The notes below the pieces were generated by a model. That model ran no database searches, was not told the origin of the DNA, and saw only the letters and a program-made list of their open reading frames with translations. 64,000 nucleotides of DNA, taken from Chaetoceros tenuissimus (taxonomy: Eukaryota; Bacillariophyta; Thalassiosirophyceae; Chaetocerotales; Chaetocerotaceae). A program made the translations under genes and the position numbers. Shown in pieces: positions 11,701 through 21,910 of this stretch; the first letter of the stretch is position 1; each line of letters opens with the position of its first letter. Where the stretch lies: assembly GCA_021927905.1 (NCBI GenBank), contig BLLK01000072.1, positions 156,317 through 220,316 on the forward strand, in the 5' to 3' direction.

Positions 11701-14700
11701 GGTCTTCAACCTGGGAAACTCTACATCTTAACTATTCAGTATCATGATGGGTCTATGCATGTGCGCTTTGTCACAAGGTGTACTTGTGACAATTCATCAG
11801 ACAGTACAGGAATACCAACAAAATTCAAAATATTGCCACAGATCGAGGGTAGAATCATGTTTGAGTTTAATGACAACTCTCTCTGTGAGAATGTCTTTAC
11901 AATTGTGAGATATTCAGCGTATGAAGAATTCTCTCAAAGTATTGGCAATGTTGTCAACATTGCATCGTACAAGGTAGGATCTGACAGCAGTTGTGAAGAA
12001 GCAAAGATATCCCCACTAGAAAAAGCTATGGATGACCAAAGAATTTCAAAGTTGATAGTTGGCTATACTTATATTTACTGCGTTCAAGCTTCAAGTGACT
12101 CTGGACCCTACATGCCTTCTCCATACGACACACGAGTTGGCAGTCTTGACCTCAATCACTCTGAGCCAAATTGTCAGCCGTATGTTATTCGTTGGGAAGC
12201 ATCTATTGACGGAATTGTTACAACCGAGCCGCATGCAGGTACTCTTCCAGTAGATAAGGTAGAGATTGAATACCAATTGCTTTCACTCCAACTCGAAGTT
12301 CTCAATTGCAGCGGTTGCTCAGGAACTGTCATTTCCACAGAAGGTGGAGGCTTTAAAATTGACTTTAATGTCGAGCATCCATATCTGAAAGGATTGTCTT
12401 ATAAGGATGAGATACCATTGAAAATTAAGTTCAAGAAAGTCACACAGGGAGTAAAGCCTATTTCTCATATATTTCTTTGTAATAATGGAGAGGATAAGTG
12501 TGATAGTAGAGTCCTGTACCTGAAGCATTTAGAATTTGGCAAAGGACTACACATATACGATGCTACTCATGTGTTATTGACAGGAAATGTATACATTGAA
12601 AATACACAATATCCTGGTGCAAGAGGATGTGGTATTAAAGGTGCTGACATCTGTCTGCAACATCTTACCACCTCTGGTCTGGAGGAGGAGCTTGTATGTG
12701 TACAGACAGATGCTACGGGTTACTATGAGGCCAATGTTGTCATCGGCACCATAATCACTTCTGTCAATATTGCATACCATAGACACGAGTTTAAGCAGGC
12801 AGAATACAACTGGAGTAACTATCGCGACGGACTTCTCATCACTGCTGATGGAGTATTCAATAACAATGATTTCGTTGACATTTCTACAGCAGAATTGGTG
12901 GTTGAGGTTGCAGGTGGTTTATGCAATCTTCCAGTAGGAGATAGTAGAGCGACTATTAATGTTATGGGCTGTTCTTGGAAGAAAGACTTGGATTGGCAAG
13001 ATACATTCACTAAAACTTTTACAGATGTTCCCGCAGCTGTGTTAGAAGTACAAATTACAGATGTGAGAGAATCTACTCCAAACCAGGATCCTTTGAAGAA
13101 TGCTGAAATCGGAGTAGTGAAAGAAGCTTTTGCCACGATTACAAGATCTATTGACTTACTGGACACAGGTGCAATGAGTGACGAATTGTCGTCCCTAGAA
13201 GCTGAGGAAGAGACTAGAACTGGTGATACAGGGGTTGTAGCTGGATCTGAAAATTCACCATTTGACTCATCAGAAGTAAAAGGCTTGGAAGTAGTCAGAT
13301 TCCAATACAATGGGCAACTGAAAATGGATGTGCAAATTGCAAATGATTCTAGTTCCAAAACGTGTGATGAGGATCCTGAAGGCAAATTTGACTCTTTCCA
13401 TGTTATGGATTATATGACAGTGTTCAAACTTACAATTGAATTACACCATGATATTCTGGGCAAGAAATGTGAAATTGTGGATGAAGGATATAGAGTCCAA
13501 GTTATCAGGTAAGTACAAAAATATCACTGTTTTAGAGTTGGCAATTGTAGACATTTTCTTAATCAGTCAATCATTGTATTTTTATGAAAGTAATCTGGGT
13601 ATGGAAGAAGGCAACCAAGGGTTTGACACCTTTTTTTGGGGCAGTGATTCTGAAACCCGGAAAGCACTAGCCCATTGCTCTAATATTGCACCTCCTGCCG
13701 TTCCAGATTCAATGAAGAACAATGCCGGGGTGAAAGATGATTTGAAATACTTTAAATCCGCAAGCAATACTATTTGCATCCTAGATGTGACACACACAGC
13801 TCTTGATGATAACGGGTCAGTTACAGAGGAATCTCGAGCCCAAATCACGCAGCATCTCGCAGCAGGTAGACCTAATCCATGTAAGTATTTTCGATATCAA
13901 TCTCGAATAGACATTAGGACATTTTACTAACAACTCGTTTCGTAGTTGGCAAATACGTGAAGCAACTACTGATAAGTGTTATTGGAGGTACGGAGGAGGT
14001 GAAACATGAGGCCTCTGTATTTATTGAAGGCCTTTACAGTAAGGGTGAAGGAAACACCATTTCTCTTCCTACTCATGAACCAATAATGATTTTACGTGAC
14101 CCACCGGGTGGTGCTAGCACCGCGAGCTATGACAATGTTGTCACTACTGCCAAAGTTGTATCATCAACAACCACAGTACATGGATCAGGTGCAATAGAGG
14201 CAAAACTCAAAGTTGGTGCCGATGCGAACGTTGAATTGTGTACAGGTATGTAAATTTTATCATTATTGATGAATTATTGAGCGAATCTAACAAATAACAC
14301 AAAATTTTGAATGCAACAGGTGGTGGATTTGGAGCAATTGTCTTGGGCTGCCCTGAGATCACTGAGGCTGACATATCAGCAGCCATCCCTCTTGGAACAG
14401 CAATAAACTCTGATTTCATGAACGAAAGTCATGGATCCTCGCATACATTTTCTACTACATGGTCCTATCAAACATCAGGTGACCATTATCGTGCAGGGCC
14501 GGATTCTGACGTTTTTGTTGTACCTAACCTGTCGATTAAGTACGAAGAAGTGTATGATGTTAGATGGGATGATACTGAGTGCACTTTTGGACTTCAAAGA
14601 TATAAAGATCCAAATGGCGATGGAAAAGTAGGTTTTCCTACTTCAGTCGTCTTTGATGTGAAGAGTACTCAAGACTCTGCTTTATCGTTTTACACAAGAT

Positions 14701-17700
14701 ATCACTTGAATACAGTTGCCCTACCAACATTAGCGGAAAAAATTGGGAACCAAGAGAATCTTCTGAAACGAGTGAAAGCTAAAGAGAAGATTTGTTGTGT
14801 TCAGAGTTCAAAGAAAGGAGCTTGTCTACACGAAGCTACAGAAGTATTCAAACAGTGCGGAAAAGAAGACAGTGAATATGAACAAGCAAAACTTGATATG
14901 TTGAAAGCAAGTCGTGATGGATGGAAGAAAGCTTTGGATAGAGAGAAAAAGACAAAAGAAGATGCTATTACTGGCAAACAAGATATCTCTAGCTGGTTCA
15001 GTAGCAATAGCAAAGAACTTGAAAGTGTTGTTGAAAGTGAGGGAGATAGAAAGGATCTCCAGATTTCGGATCACAAAGCATACCTTGTACCAGATGCTCT
15101 CATAACTCCTGCAACGGCTCTGGAAGGTAGCAAAAAATATCTTGATGGTGCAGATGACAAGAAATCCATAAGAAAAGCAAAAAGAGTACACATAGTTGGA
15201 GGTGGTGGTAAGTACTTGCTCTATATTTGTTTTGCTTTCGTAGAAATTGAATCCTCAAATTTCAAATTAAGGCACATATGCACTGTCATTAACAAAAGCA
15301 GCAACACATGCTTATACTCGGCAAAATTGTAATGTGGCTTTACCTATAGCAATTGCAGCTTACACTGGTTCTTTAGCAATTGGGGGTCCCGCACTTCCAG
15401 TTGCATTTGGAGGAGCAACAGTTGGTGCAGCCATTGCTGGATGTAATAGTAATATAGGGTTCTCAACTAAAATAGGTGACTTGGAGTCTAATGGTGCTAT
15501 CTTTGGTGTTGCTGTAGGAGCCGAAGGTGCAATTAATTTTGGGGTTGACATTTCACATACAGGTACAATTACTGATGAATCTGACCAAGGAACAAGTGTT
15601 AGCTTTGTTTTAGCTGATTCAGATGTCGGTGATGAGCTGGTAATTGACATTTACCATGAGCCAGTCTATGGCAGTTTTGTATTTGACGTCAAAGCAGGTG
15701 TTACACGATGTGTTTGGGAAGGTGCTCCAACTCTTAGGGGGGAAGATGCCAAGTTGACTGTTACCTCTTCTGCCTCACAGTTTGTGTTTCCTACCGACGA
15801 AATGATTTTTGATTTGGAGGCTTTGAATACTGGTGAATTTGCATGGGGTAGCTTCTATCTAGTCCACAAAACATCGCTCGAAGTAAGGCTAGACGATGGT
15901 CGTTTACTTGATGGTTACGGAAGCAAACTCCTACTAAACAAAGAGCAACCAATTCAACGATTTGTAAGAATATCCAAACCCCAAAATGGGTACGAGTTCG
16001 ATCCTGTCAAGCTTACATTAAAAAGTGCATGCGATTCTAAACGTGCTGCCTCTGTCTTTCTATCGAATTCAGCTGATGTGGATGGTAATCCAAAGTTGAA
16101 ATGGCTGGAACCATGTCCAAGAGTCGAATGGGCAGGTGATTTGAGAAGAGACCGTACTTTTCTCATAAATACAGAATCAAATGACAGCTCAAAGATGAAG
16201 ATCAAGGTGTTTAATCCAAGTGCTAGTAAGAATAAGATGTCTTTCAATGAGCTGACCAAATCCAATGGCCGGCTAGAACATGTCAATCTATTGTATCGAA
16301 AAGTAGGAGAAGCTAATTGGAAGAATGCCCAAAACGAAGATGTCGAAAGCATTGATTTTGCGCTTGGAAGCATGAGTGAAGATCCTTTCGGGTACGTAAG
16401 TGAGTTCTGGAATATTGGAAATCTAGCTGACGGAAACTACGAGCTGACTGTCGAGGCAAGATGCTCAAGCACTGGAGGTCCAGAAGACTTTGACTACTAT
16501 CGTGAGTCGTCCATAGTAGGAGTAATTGACAACTCTAGACCAGAACGATTTGGAAAAGTATTGCCATTGAAAGATGAGATCATGTTTGGAGAGGAAATAA
16601 CAATTATTTTCACTGAACCTATTGATTGCTCGTTTCCTTTCAAGTTTGATGTGAAGATGACAGTAGATGGAGATTTAGAGAAACCATACTACAAGGACAA
16701 GTTTCACATCGTCTGCGATGGAAGACAGATTCGCTTGCAGATTGACCATACAAACACTGATCCAGAGTTAATTCTTGGTAAGAGCTTCAAACTTGAGATT
16801 GGAAGAGTATCAGGTGGCAGCAAACAATCAGGGGTCTTTGATGTACACGGAAATAAGCGATACAGGGATACATTAGCTGCATCAGCCCCCATAACAGTCG
16901 AGAGAAAATTTGCAGACATTGATTTGAAGCGGGCTTTGACAAAGTTTACTGTACTGAAAGAGGTAGAAGAAGTTAACTGTAGTCGGATGGACTCTACTTC
17001 GGAACAACTTCGTGATGAACTGCGATCAGAACTTGCTGCTTTATCTGATGAAAGGAATGAGGAAAGATTCGTCATATCAGGAATATCATGCGACGACCGA
17101 AAATCTAAAATTGAGGCCAAGGTTGAGATACTTGCACAGGAGGATAACGTTCGTCGAGGGCTACTGAAAGGAAATTCCAAGAAAGTACGTGGTTTGGACA
17201 CTTCTACAAGAATTTTGACAGAATTACAAAAGTCATTAAAGAAAGAGATTGAAGAAGAGGGAAGACGCCTTGCCTTAGGAAGTAAATTGACAATGAAAAA
17301 TGTGCACATCATTCCAGGCGCAGATGATGTAGAGAAATTTTCAGGAACGAAGGAGCAGAAGGAAGAGGAGAGGCAATTATTGGAATATGCAAAATCTGGT
17401 CCTTTGGAGAGCCAATCTGGACTTGAAGAGATTATGAACGAGTTGAGAAGAGAGAAAGATGAGGAAAGAAAGCAGCACCAGATTGAGAAAGAGGAGGACA
17501 GAATGACACATGAGGCTGAAATAAATCTTTTGACTCAACAGATGCAAATGGAGCAGGAGGAGATTCGTGCATTGACTGAACAGATGATGCAAAGAAGTGG
17601 AGAAGGAGATGAAATGAAAAATGTCTTTGTCATTCAGGGTCTCATTTTCGTTTTGGGATGTGCAGTAGCTGGTTTTTCGGTTTACTTCTTTGTAGTGAGA

Positions 17701-17706
17701 CGTTAA
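2613..17706 (+). CDS. Giant secreted, membrane-anchored surface protein (17 exons, about 4,600 aa)
   Basis: Inferred exons: 2613-3341, 3435-4365, 4455-4822, 4938-5693, 5773-7113, 7207-7961, 8030-8536, 8617-8722, 8801-8890, 8969-9217, 9289-11142, 11227-11290, 11369-13508, 13591-13880, 13946-14245, 14320-15207, 15272-17706. All introns are GT-AG, 64-115 bp, and most donors read GTAAGT. The exons sum to 13,803 nt, exactly 4,601 codons including TAA, with no internal stop. Domain order: signal peptide (residues 1-30); low-complexity acidic region; possible lectin-like region (about 330-465); PS-rich stalk (469-675); two ACCxCGGG cysteine modules (677-820); two tandem modules with F5/8C-type folds (929-1,640); cysteine-rich disulphide repeats (1,797-1,970); a long ectodomain with FN3-like and prealbumin-like stretches (about 2,600-3,250); coiled coil (about 4,485-4,565); transmembrane helix (4,573-4,597). 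A cell-surface adhesion or wall-associated role is inference. The gene model is strong; the function is unknown. Confidence 0.85.
4112..5520 (+). other. PS-rich repeat stalk with two ACCxCGGG cysteine modules
   Basis: Exons 2 and 3 (4,112-4,817) encode about 200 residues of xPSxxPS repeats (SxPSSKPS, SEPSLVPS and similar), interrupted only by intron 4,366-4,454. Exon 4 then holds two cysteine modules. The first runs from GWQVGGESDYAGMNC to ACCYCGGNKF (about 4,944-5,110); the second from CVDELDWVF to ACCACGGGRH (about 5,214-5,372). They are separated and followed by more PS-rich spacers. PS-rich linkers with such modules are, to my knowledge, frequent in diatom secreted proteins. They are probably heavily glycosylated spacers, which is inference. 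Confidence 0.75.
5773..8200 (+). other. Two tandem copies of a novel module plus F5/8C (discoidin-like) domain
   Basis: Each copy starts with a roughly 100-residue module marked by GNAWKAxxLSxP, a TRLKF strand and GHAICVxxD. A galactose-binding-like F5/8C domain follows. Copy 1: module about 5,780-6,080, then NLALGKSSTQSS, AVDGY and WWQVDL (about 6,138-6,580). Copy 2: module about 7,207-7,500, then ENLTLRGTATQS and NAIDGN (about 7,530-8,050). After both, the phrase IKYIALIQN / INYIALIQD recurs near 6,987 and 8,110, so the duplicated unit extends past the F5/8C domain. The lectin fold suggests carbohydrate binding; the ligand cannot be told. Confidence 0.7.
17265..17703 (+). other. C-terminal coiled coil and transmembrane anchor of the giant protein
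   Basis: The end of exon 17 encodes a long Glu/Lys/Gln-rich heptad region (about 17,350-17,600) followed by VFVIQGLIFVLGCAVAGFSV and a short YFFVVRR tail. With the N-terminal signal peptide this predicts a type I membrane protein with nearly all of its mass outside the cell and almost no cytoplasmic domain. The coiled coil suggests oligomerisation (inference). Confidence 0.75.
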
Positions 17707-18082
17707 AAGATCTTTTGTTGCTTCCATCGAAATGAAAGAGTGATCTTGGATATTTCTGACAAGTGTATACGTAGAAACCTTAAAATATAGGACGGCTGAT
17801 TATAAACTAAACTATTGAAAATGTGTTTTCTGAAATTCATCTTTTCGAGATACTATTTTCACATTTGTTTCAGCATGGATGATGTTACCAATGATCAACT
17901 CAAACAGATTTATTGCACTAATGCAAATCTTAAATTCATCATACATGTATGCTCTTCATGCGAGCGTAAATTAATTTTTATCATGTCGGAAGTTTTAGAG
18001 AGAATCAATTATTGAAATTTTACCCTAGTATCATCTTTGATGGAAGAAAAGATAGAAGTTACTTCAAACATCAAGAAAGAAC

Positions 18083-18350
18083 TTTGAATCTTTAAACTCA
18101 TTGAAGGGAGAGATTAAAGAAGAAGACAGGCGTCTTGCAGCAAGAAGTAAATTTACTTTGAATGATGTCTACATTATTCCAAGTGAAGACGACAAAGAGA
18201 AATTGGCAGGATGAAAGAGAAAAAGAGGAGGAAATCCGAGTTTTGAGAGAACAAGTAAAAGGTATGTTTTTTATGCAAGGGCTCATTCTCGTATTGACAG
18301 GTGCAGAAGCTGGCTTTACTCTTTATTTCTCTTCGGTTGGGCAAAAATGA
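18083..18350 (+). pseudogene. Decayed copy of the giant gene's C-terminal end
   Basis: Translation gives SLKGEIKEEDRRLAARSKFT and NDVYIIPSEDDKEKLAG, then a stop. These match SLKKEIEEEGRRLALGSKLT and NVHIIPGADDVEKFSG of the giant protein near 17,230-17,343. In another frame follow REKEEEIRVLREQVKGM and FFMQGLILVLTGAEAGFTLY, corresponding to the parent coiled coil and anchor. About 200 bp of coiled-coil sequence are missing and the frame is broken. It is a relic of a tandem paralogue or of a local 3' duplication, lying about 400 bp after the parent's stop codon. Confidence 0.85.
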
Positions 18351-18773
18351 ATTTCAAATAAATGCATTTTGGAAGAGTGATGCTAGAGTTTCTTTCACAA
18401 GAGTAGATTTATAGATTTACAAAAGTTGCGTTAAATAAATACTGTTTACTTGCAAAAGACACAGCCTATTACAGATCCTCATGGCCTATATATTATCAAA
18501 ATTACCATTCAAGTGGACAATACATTTCATTTCATTCGGAAATATGGTCATGGCTTCTGTTTCTGTATTTTTTATCAAGAGCAGTCCGGAGCATTTCATC
18601 TAATCTCCAGCGACCAGAAAGTCTAATCTTGTCAGGGTCAACTAGCTCACAGCTGAGCATTTGTATCAACCACTTGTAGGTAGCCAATACTAACAGCAGA
18701 TGAAAGGAACGAGTAGGACTAAGAGTTGTAACATTTATTCTCAGATTATCAGTGATGTGAGATGAATCCACAC
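18351..18773. other. Intergenic region, weak ORF only
   Basis: Nothing certain. A 79-codon minus-strand ORF (18,532-18,771) has a protein-like composition (RLSGRWRLDEML) but no recognised family, and it abuts the edge of the duplicated block at 18,774. It could be a fragment of a lost exon. Confidence 0.3.
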
Positions 18774-18876
18774 ACTTTTAGTGAAGAAGGGCAACATTTG
18801 CAACACATAATGTAGTATTACTGTTACATGAATATGTTTCGAATCTATATTAGAATTTTCATTCTCTCCCAAAGAC

Positions 18877-20607
18877 TCAAATTCTCTCACCGGCATTCAA
18901 TTGGCTAAACATACGCTTTAGTCCTCTAGGGTTGGTGCTATGTGACTCAAGTATCAAACCACCATCATAGTCTTCTTCAGTCAAATGCTGGTTGTAATTG
19001 ATGCGCGGGCTGTATGGATCTGGTTGTTCCATGCTGACATCATTCTCATCCTTCAATAATGATTGTGGAATAACTTGTTCCATGTTTCTACTAGGAGAGA
19101 ACTGTTGTGGAGCTCCACAATTCATACGTGTAGAACTTTGTGTTTCTAATGAAATGGGAGCAATCCTTTTCTTCAGCTTCAACTTACTTGCCTTCTTGAC
19201 AGTCTGAGCTGTATTTTCTATCATTTGTACAAGTTCACTAGTTCTCATTCTCTTCTTTGCATGAACGGGCTGAATAGCTTCAGTTTCGTTGTTTTTAGTA
19301 GTAGCAGTATTCTCTGTTTGGACAGGCTTCATATCACCATTGTCCATTCTCAATCGTTCAACTCCGTCGGTACGACCGCTAAGTTTATCACGAATACTTT
19401 GATAAGAAACAGCGCCCTTGACCATGAGCATCTTCACTCCTTTATTTTTGTTTTTGGTTGATTTTCCTCCATCACCCATTGGTAAAATCTTGATCCATTC
19501 TGGTACAATTTCAACGAGTTCCTGAATCAAAGCTTTCACATCATTTGCACTCCAATTGTTGACTTTGTGTGTTTTAGCAAGTGTCTGACAAACTTGTTTC
19601 AAGGGCATTGGCCTGAATTGATGCGATGATCTAGCTACCGCCGCAGTACTTTGCATCGATGAGGCAGCTTTCCTCCGTGATTGCAATGCTATGGCACTGT
19701 TACTGACAAGTCTACTCCTTGTACTATTGATTGTAGATGATTTGATAGGTTTCCTCCGTAGCAAAGTATGAACTGCATCTGCAATAGGCACCAAATGCGC
19801 ATAATCACCATCTTGCGAATCAATTCTGTTGGTAGAATCATTGGTCCTTAAAATCCTTGCTTCATAGTCTTTCTTGATTTTTTCCTTGGCACGAATCCGT
19901 TCCTCAAGGGATAAATGTTGAAGTTGTGCATCATCTAATGTAACCTTGTTCAAAACATTTCCTTCTCTATTTTTTTGAGCTTTCTTTTCTTTACAAACCA
20001 GTAATGCCTTTTCAATATCTACAATGATTGTTGCAACATCATCACTGTGTATACTTTTCCCCTTTATCCATTTTGTATGATACAATTGTTTCAACATTGC
20101 AATCCGATCTAGAGTTTGATCAAATAGAATAGAAACTTTGACATTTTCATCTGTAGTAATATTGACCAGTGTATCTTTTCCTACAAAGATATAAATGGCT
20201 GCTAATTGAATACTCATGTTGGAAGTGGTATTCATACCCGTTGACACAACCAATGCTTTAGATACCAGTGGAAGAAATTTATCTATTGACATGGAAACTG
20301 GTGTATTGGCTGCTTTTGATTTCCGGAATTGAATTTGAATTGCTGTTTCAATTTTCAACAGTGACGGTAGATAGTTTGTAGAGTTGGAGTCTGCTTTTGT
20401 TAGAGTTGCATTGTGTTGGTCTTTGGTTGGAACTGCTTTTTGCTTCTTGGACGGGTTCGGCTTTGTAGCATTTGCATCCTTTGCCATTGATGCATCTTGA
20501 TTCTTTTGAGTATCTCGTTGCTTTGACAATGTCTTTGTAGATCCAAATGATGGAATTGGCAACGTAGATTTTGAAATGCGACTTCTTTTCCGAGTAGACG
20601 ATGACAT
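18877..20607 (-). CDS. CDT1-like replication licensing factor (tentative)
   Basis: A single open frame of about 576 residues. The start is taken at the ATG at 20,605-20,607 (MSSSTRKRSRIS). The longest frame begins at 20,712, but its extra 35 residues look like upstream sequence. The N-terminus is basic and Lys/Ser-rich, as in a nuclear protein. Residues about 90-190 (LPSLLKIETAIQIQF onward) resemble the first winged helix of CDT1. A C-terminal stretch (PLKQVCQTLAKTHKV, then ALIQELVEIVPEWIKILP, then a short hydrophobic strand and SIRDKL) resembles the CDT1 C-terminal winged helix that binds the MCM helicase. CDT1 loads MCM2-7 at origins. No PIP degron was seen, so the name is tentative. The 3' end is duplicated at 548-1,115. 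Confidence 0.5.
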   Translation of the reverse strand: MSSSTRKRSRISKSTLPIPSFGSTKTLSKQRDTQKNQDASMAKDANATKPNPSKKQKAVPTKDQHNATLTKADSNSTNYLPSLLKIETAIQIQFRKSKAANTPVSMSIDKFLPLVSKALVVSTGMNTTSNMSIQLAAIYIFVGKDTLVNITTDENVKVSILFDQTLDRIAMLKQLYHTKWIKGKSIHSDDVATIIVDIEKALLVCKEKKAQKNREGNVLNKVTLDDAQLQHLSLEERIRAKEKIKKDYEARILRTNDSTNRIDSQDGDYAHLVPIADAVHTLLRRKPIKSSTINSTRSRLVSNSAIALQSRRKAASSMQSTAAVARSSHQFRPMPLKQVCQTLAKTHKVNNWSANDVKALIQELVEIVPEWIKILPMGDGGKSTKNKNKGVKMLMVKGAVSYQSIRDKLSGRTDGVERLRMDNGDMKPVQTENTATTKNNETEAIQPVHAKKRMRTSELVQMIENTAQTVKKASKLKLKKRIAPISLETQSSTRMNCGAPQQFSPSRNMEQVIPQSLLKDENDVSMEQPDPYSPRINYNQHLTEEDYDGGLILESHSTNPRGLKRMFSQLNAGERI

Positions 20608-20712
20608 TGTTGATAATGATGGTATGATGCGGAGAGTCAATGAGATGGAATCTTTTGTGCTGTTGAATGCCTTTGGTGAAGATGAATGTACAATGGAGTA
20701 AAGATAGACCAA

Positions 20713-21910
20713 CTACGAAGCTTAGTCAGGCAATGAATAGTACGCTTACTGTAACAATATGAAATGTATTTGAATGAAGGAGACACTAAATTGAAGTAGT
20801 GTTTGATGGTATTCAAATCATTGGATGATGAGATGAAGAATGAGCTTGTGAGCGTGATGAAAAACAAAAGAGAGAGAAGGTGCAGCACGTAGCAGCTGCT
20901 TTTCTAAAGGACCAATAACCTATTATATACACAAGAATAATGTCAAAAAGAGCCTAATTAAGACTAAAATGGACTGGGACAAATAGATAAAAATAAAATC
21001 TAAATTCCATTTGATGGATATTATTTACTATGTATTTGAAGAACGCGGAATTTTTGGATGGTTTTGCATATATTTGTAGAAAAGATTAATTAGATTTCGC
21101 CTGTGGGTTTTCCAATGACAAATTTTCTTCTCGGTCTTTCACTAGGAAGATGGACTTGTGGATTTTGGATAGTTCATTCTCTAGTTTTGGCTTTAAATTG
21201 GTTGGCAAAAAGATCAAAAAGCTGTACTGATCAGGATACATGAATCTGTTGTCAATCCAGGCAAGTACAGAAAAGGGAGGCATAGTCTCTGCAAGGACAG
21301 CAGCATATCGAGCTTTCATTGGGACATTGTCAAGGGTAGCACATGCATATATACAAATTTTCATGATTGAAATATTTGAATGAGACGATACACATACGAG
21401 GAAAGCAGTGACGGGAAGGAGAAACACGTTACAACCAGATTTGGAGAAATTTTTATTCATCGTTTGCAAAATCATATTCGAAAAAGTGCAATATTCATAT
21501 GTAAAATGGGCATACTGTGTAATAGTATAATCATTAGTGTAAAAATTCTTAATAATTAAAAAAATCTTTTCAATAATGATAGTGATCAAAATAGCATTGG
21601 AAATCCTTGACCTCAAAGAGCGTGTTTCTAACTTCAACATGCTTCGATGTCAATAATGAACAATATATCGATACGTACGTAGAGGACGTAGGTGGTGGCA
21701 GCCGACAAACGACAGCCGATGAAGCAAAAAGAGGAGACGAGATGAAACAATACCTACTAGATGATAGACCATGATGAAAATACAATATTGTAATAACCCT
21801 TTCATTATTCAATAATAATTGAAACTCAAGAGAGGCATAAGCATAGCCTCTTTCAAAGAACTACTGTCAGTCACTCAATCATTCTAGTATCCAAGTTTCA
21901 ATTATACAAC
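20713..21910. other. Intergenic region between divergent genes
   Basis: AT-rich. It separates the minus-strand CDT1-like gene from the plus-strand carrier and should hold both promoters. The only coding-like sequence is the short minus-strand frame at 21,086-21,364. Confidence 0.4.
21086..21364 (-). CDS. Hypothetical short protein or gene fragment
   Basis: The last 93 codons of a longer minus-strand frame have ordinary protein composition (PPFSVLAWIDNRFMYPDQYS, then FLPTNLKPKLENELSKIHKS). The upstream part is AT-rich and unlikely to be coding. I do not recognise a family. It may be a terminal exon, a small gene starting at MKICIYAC near 21,364, or a relic. Confidence 0.3.
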   Translation of the reverse strand: MKICIYACATLDNVPMKARYAAVLAETMPPFSVLAWIDNRFMYPDQYSFLIFLPTNLKPKLENELSKIHKSIFLVKDREENLSLENPQAKSN

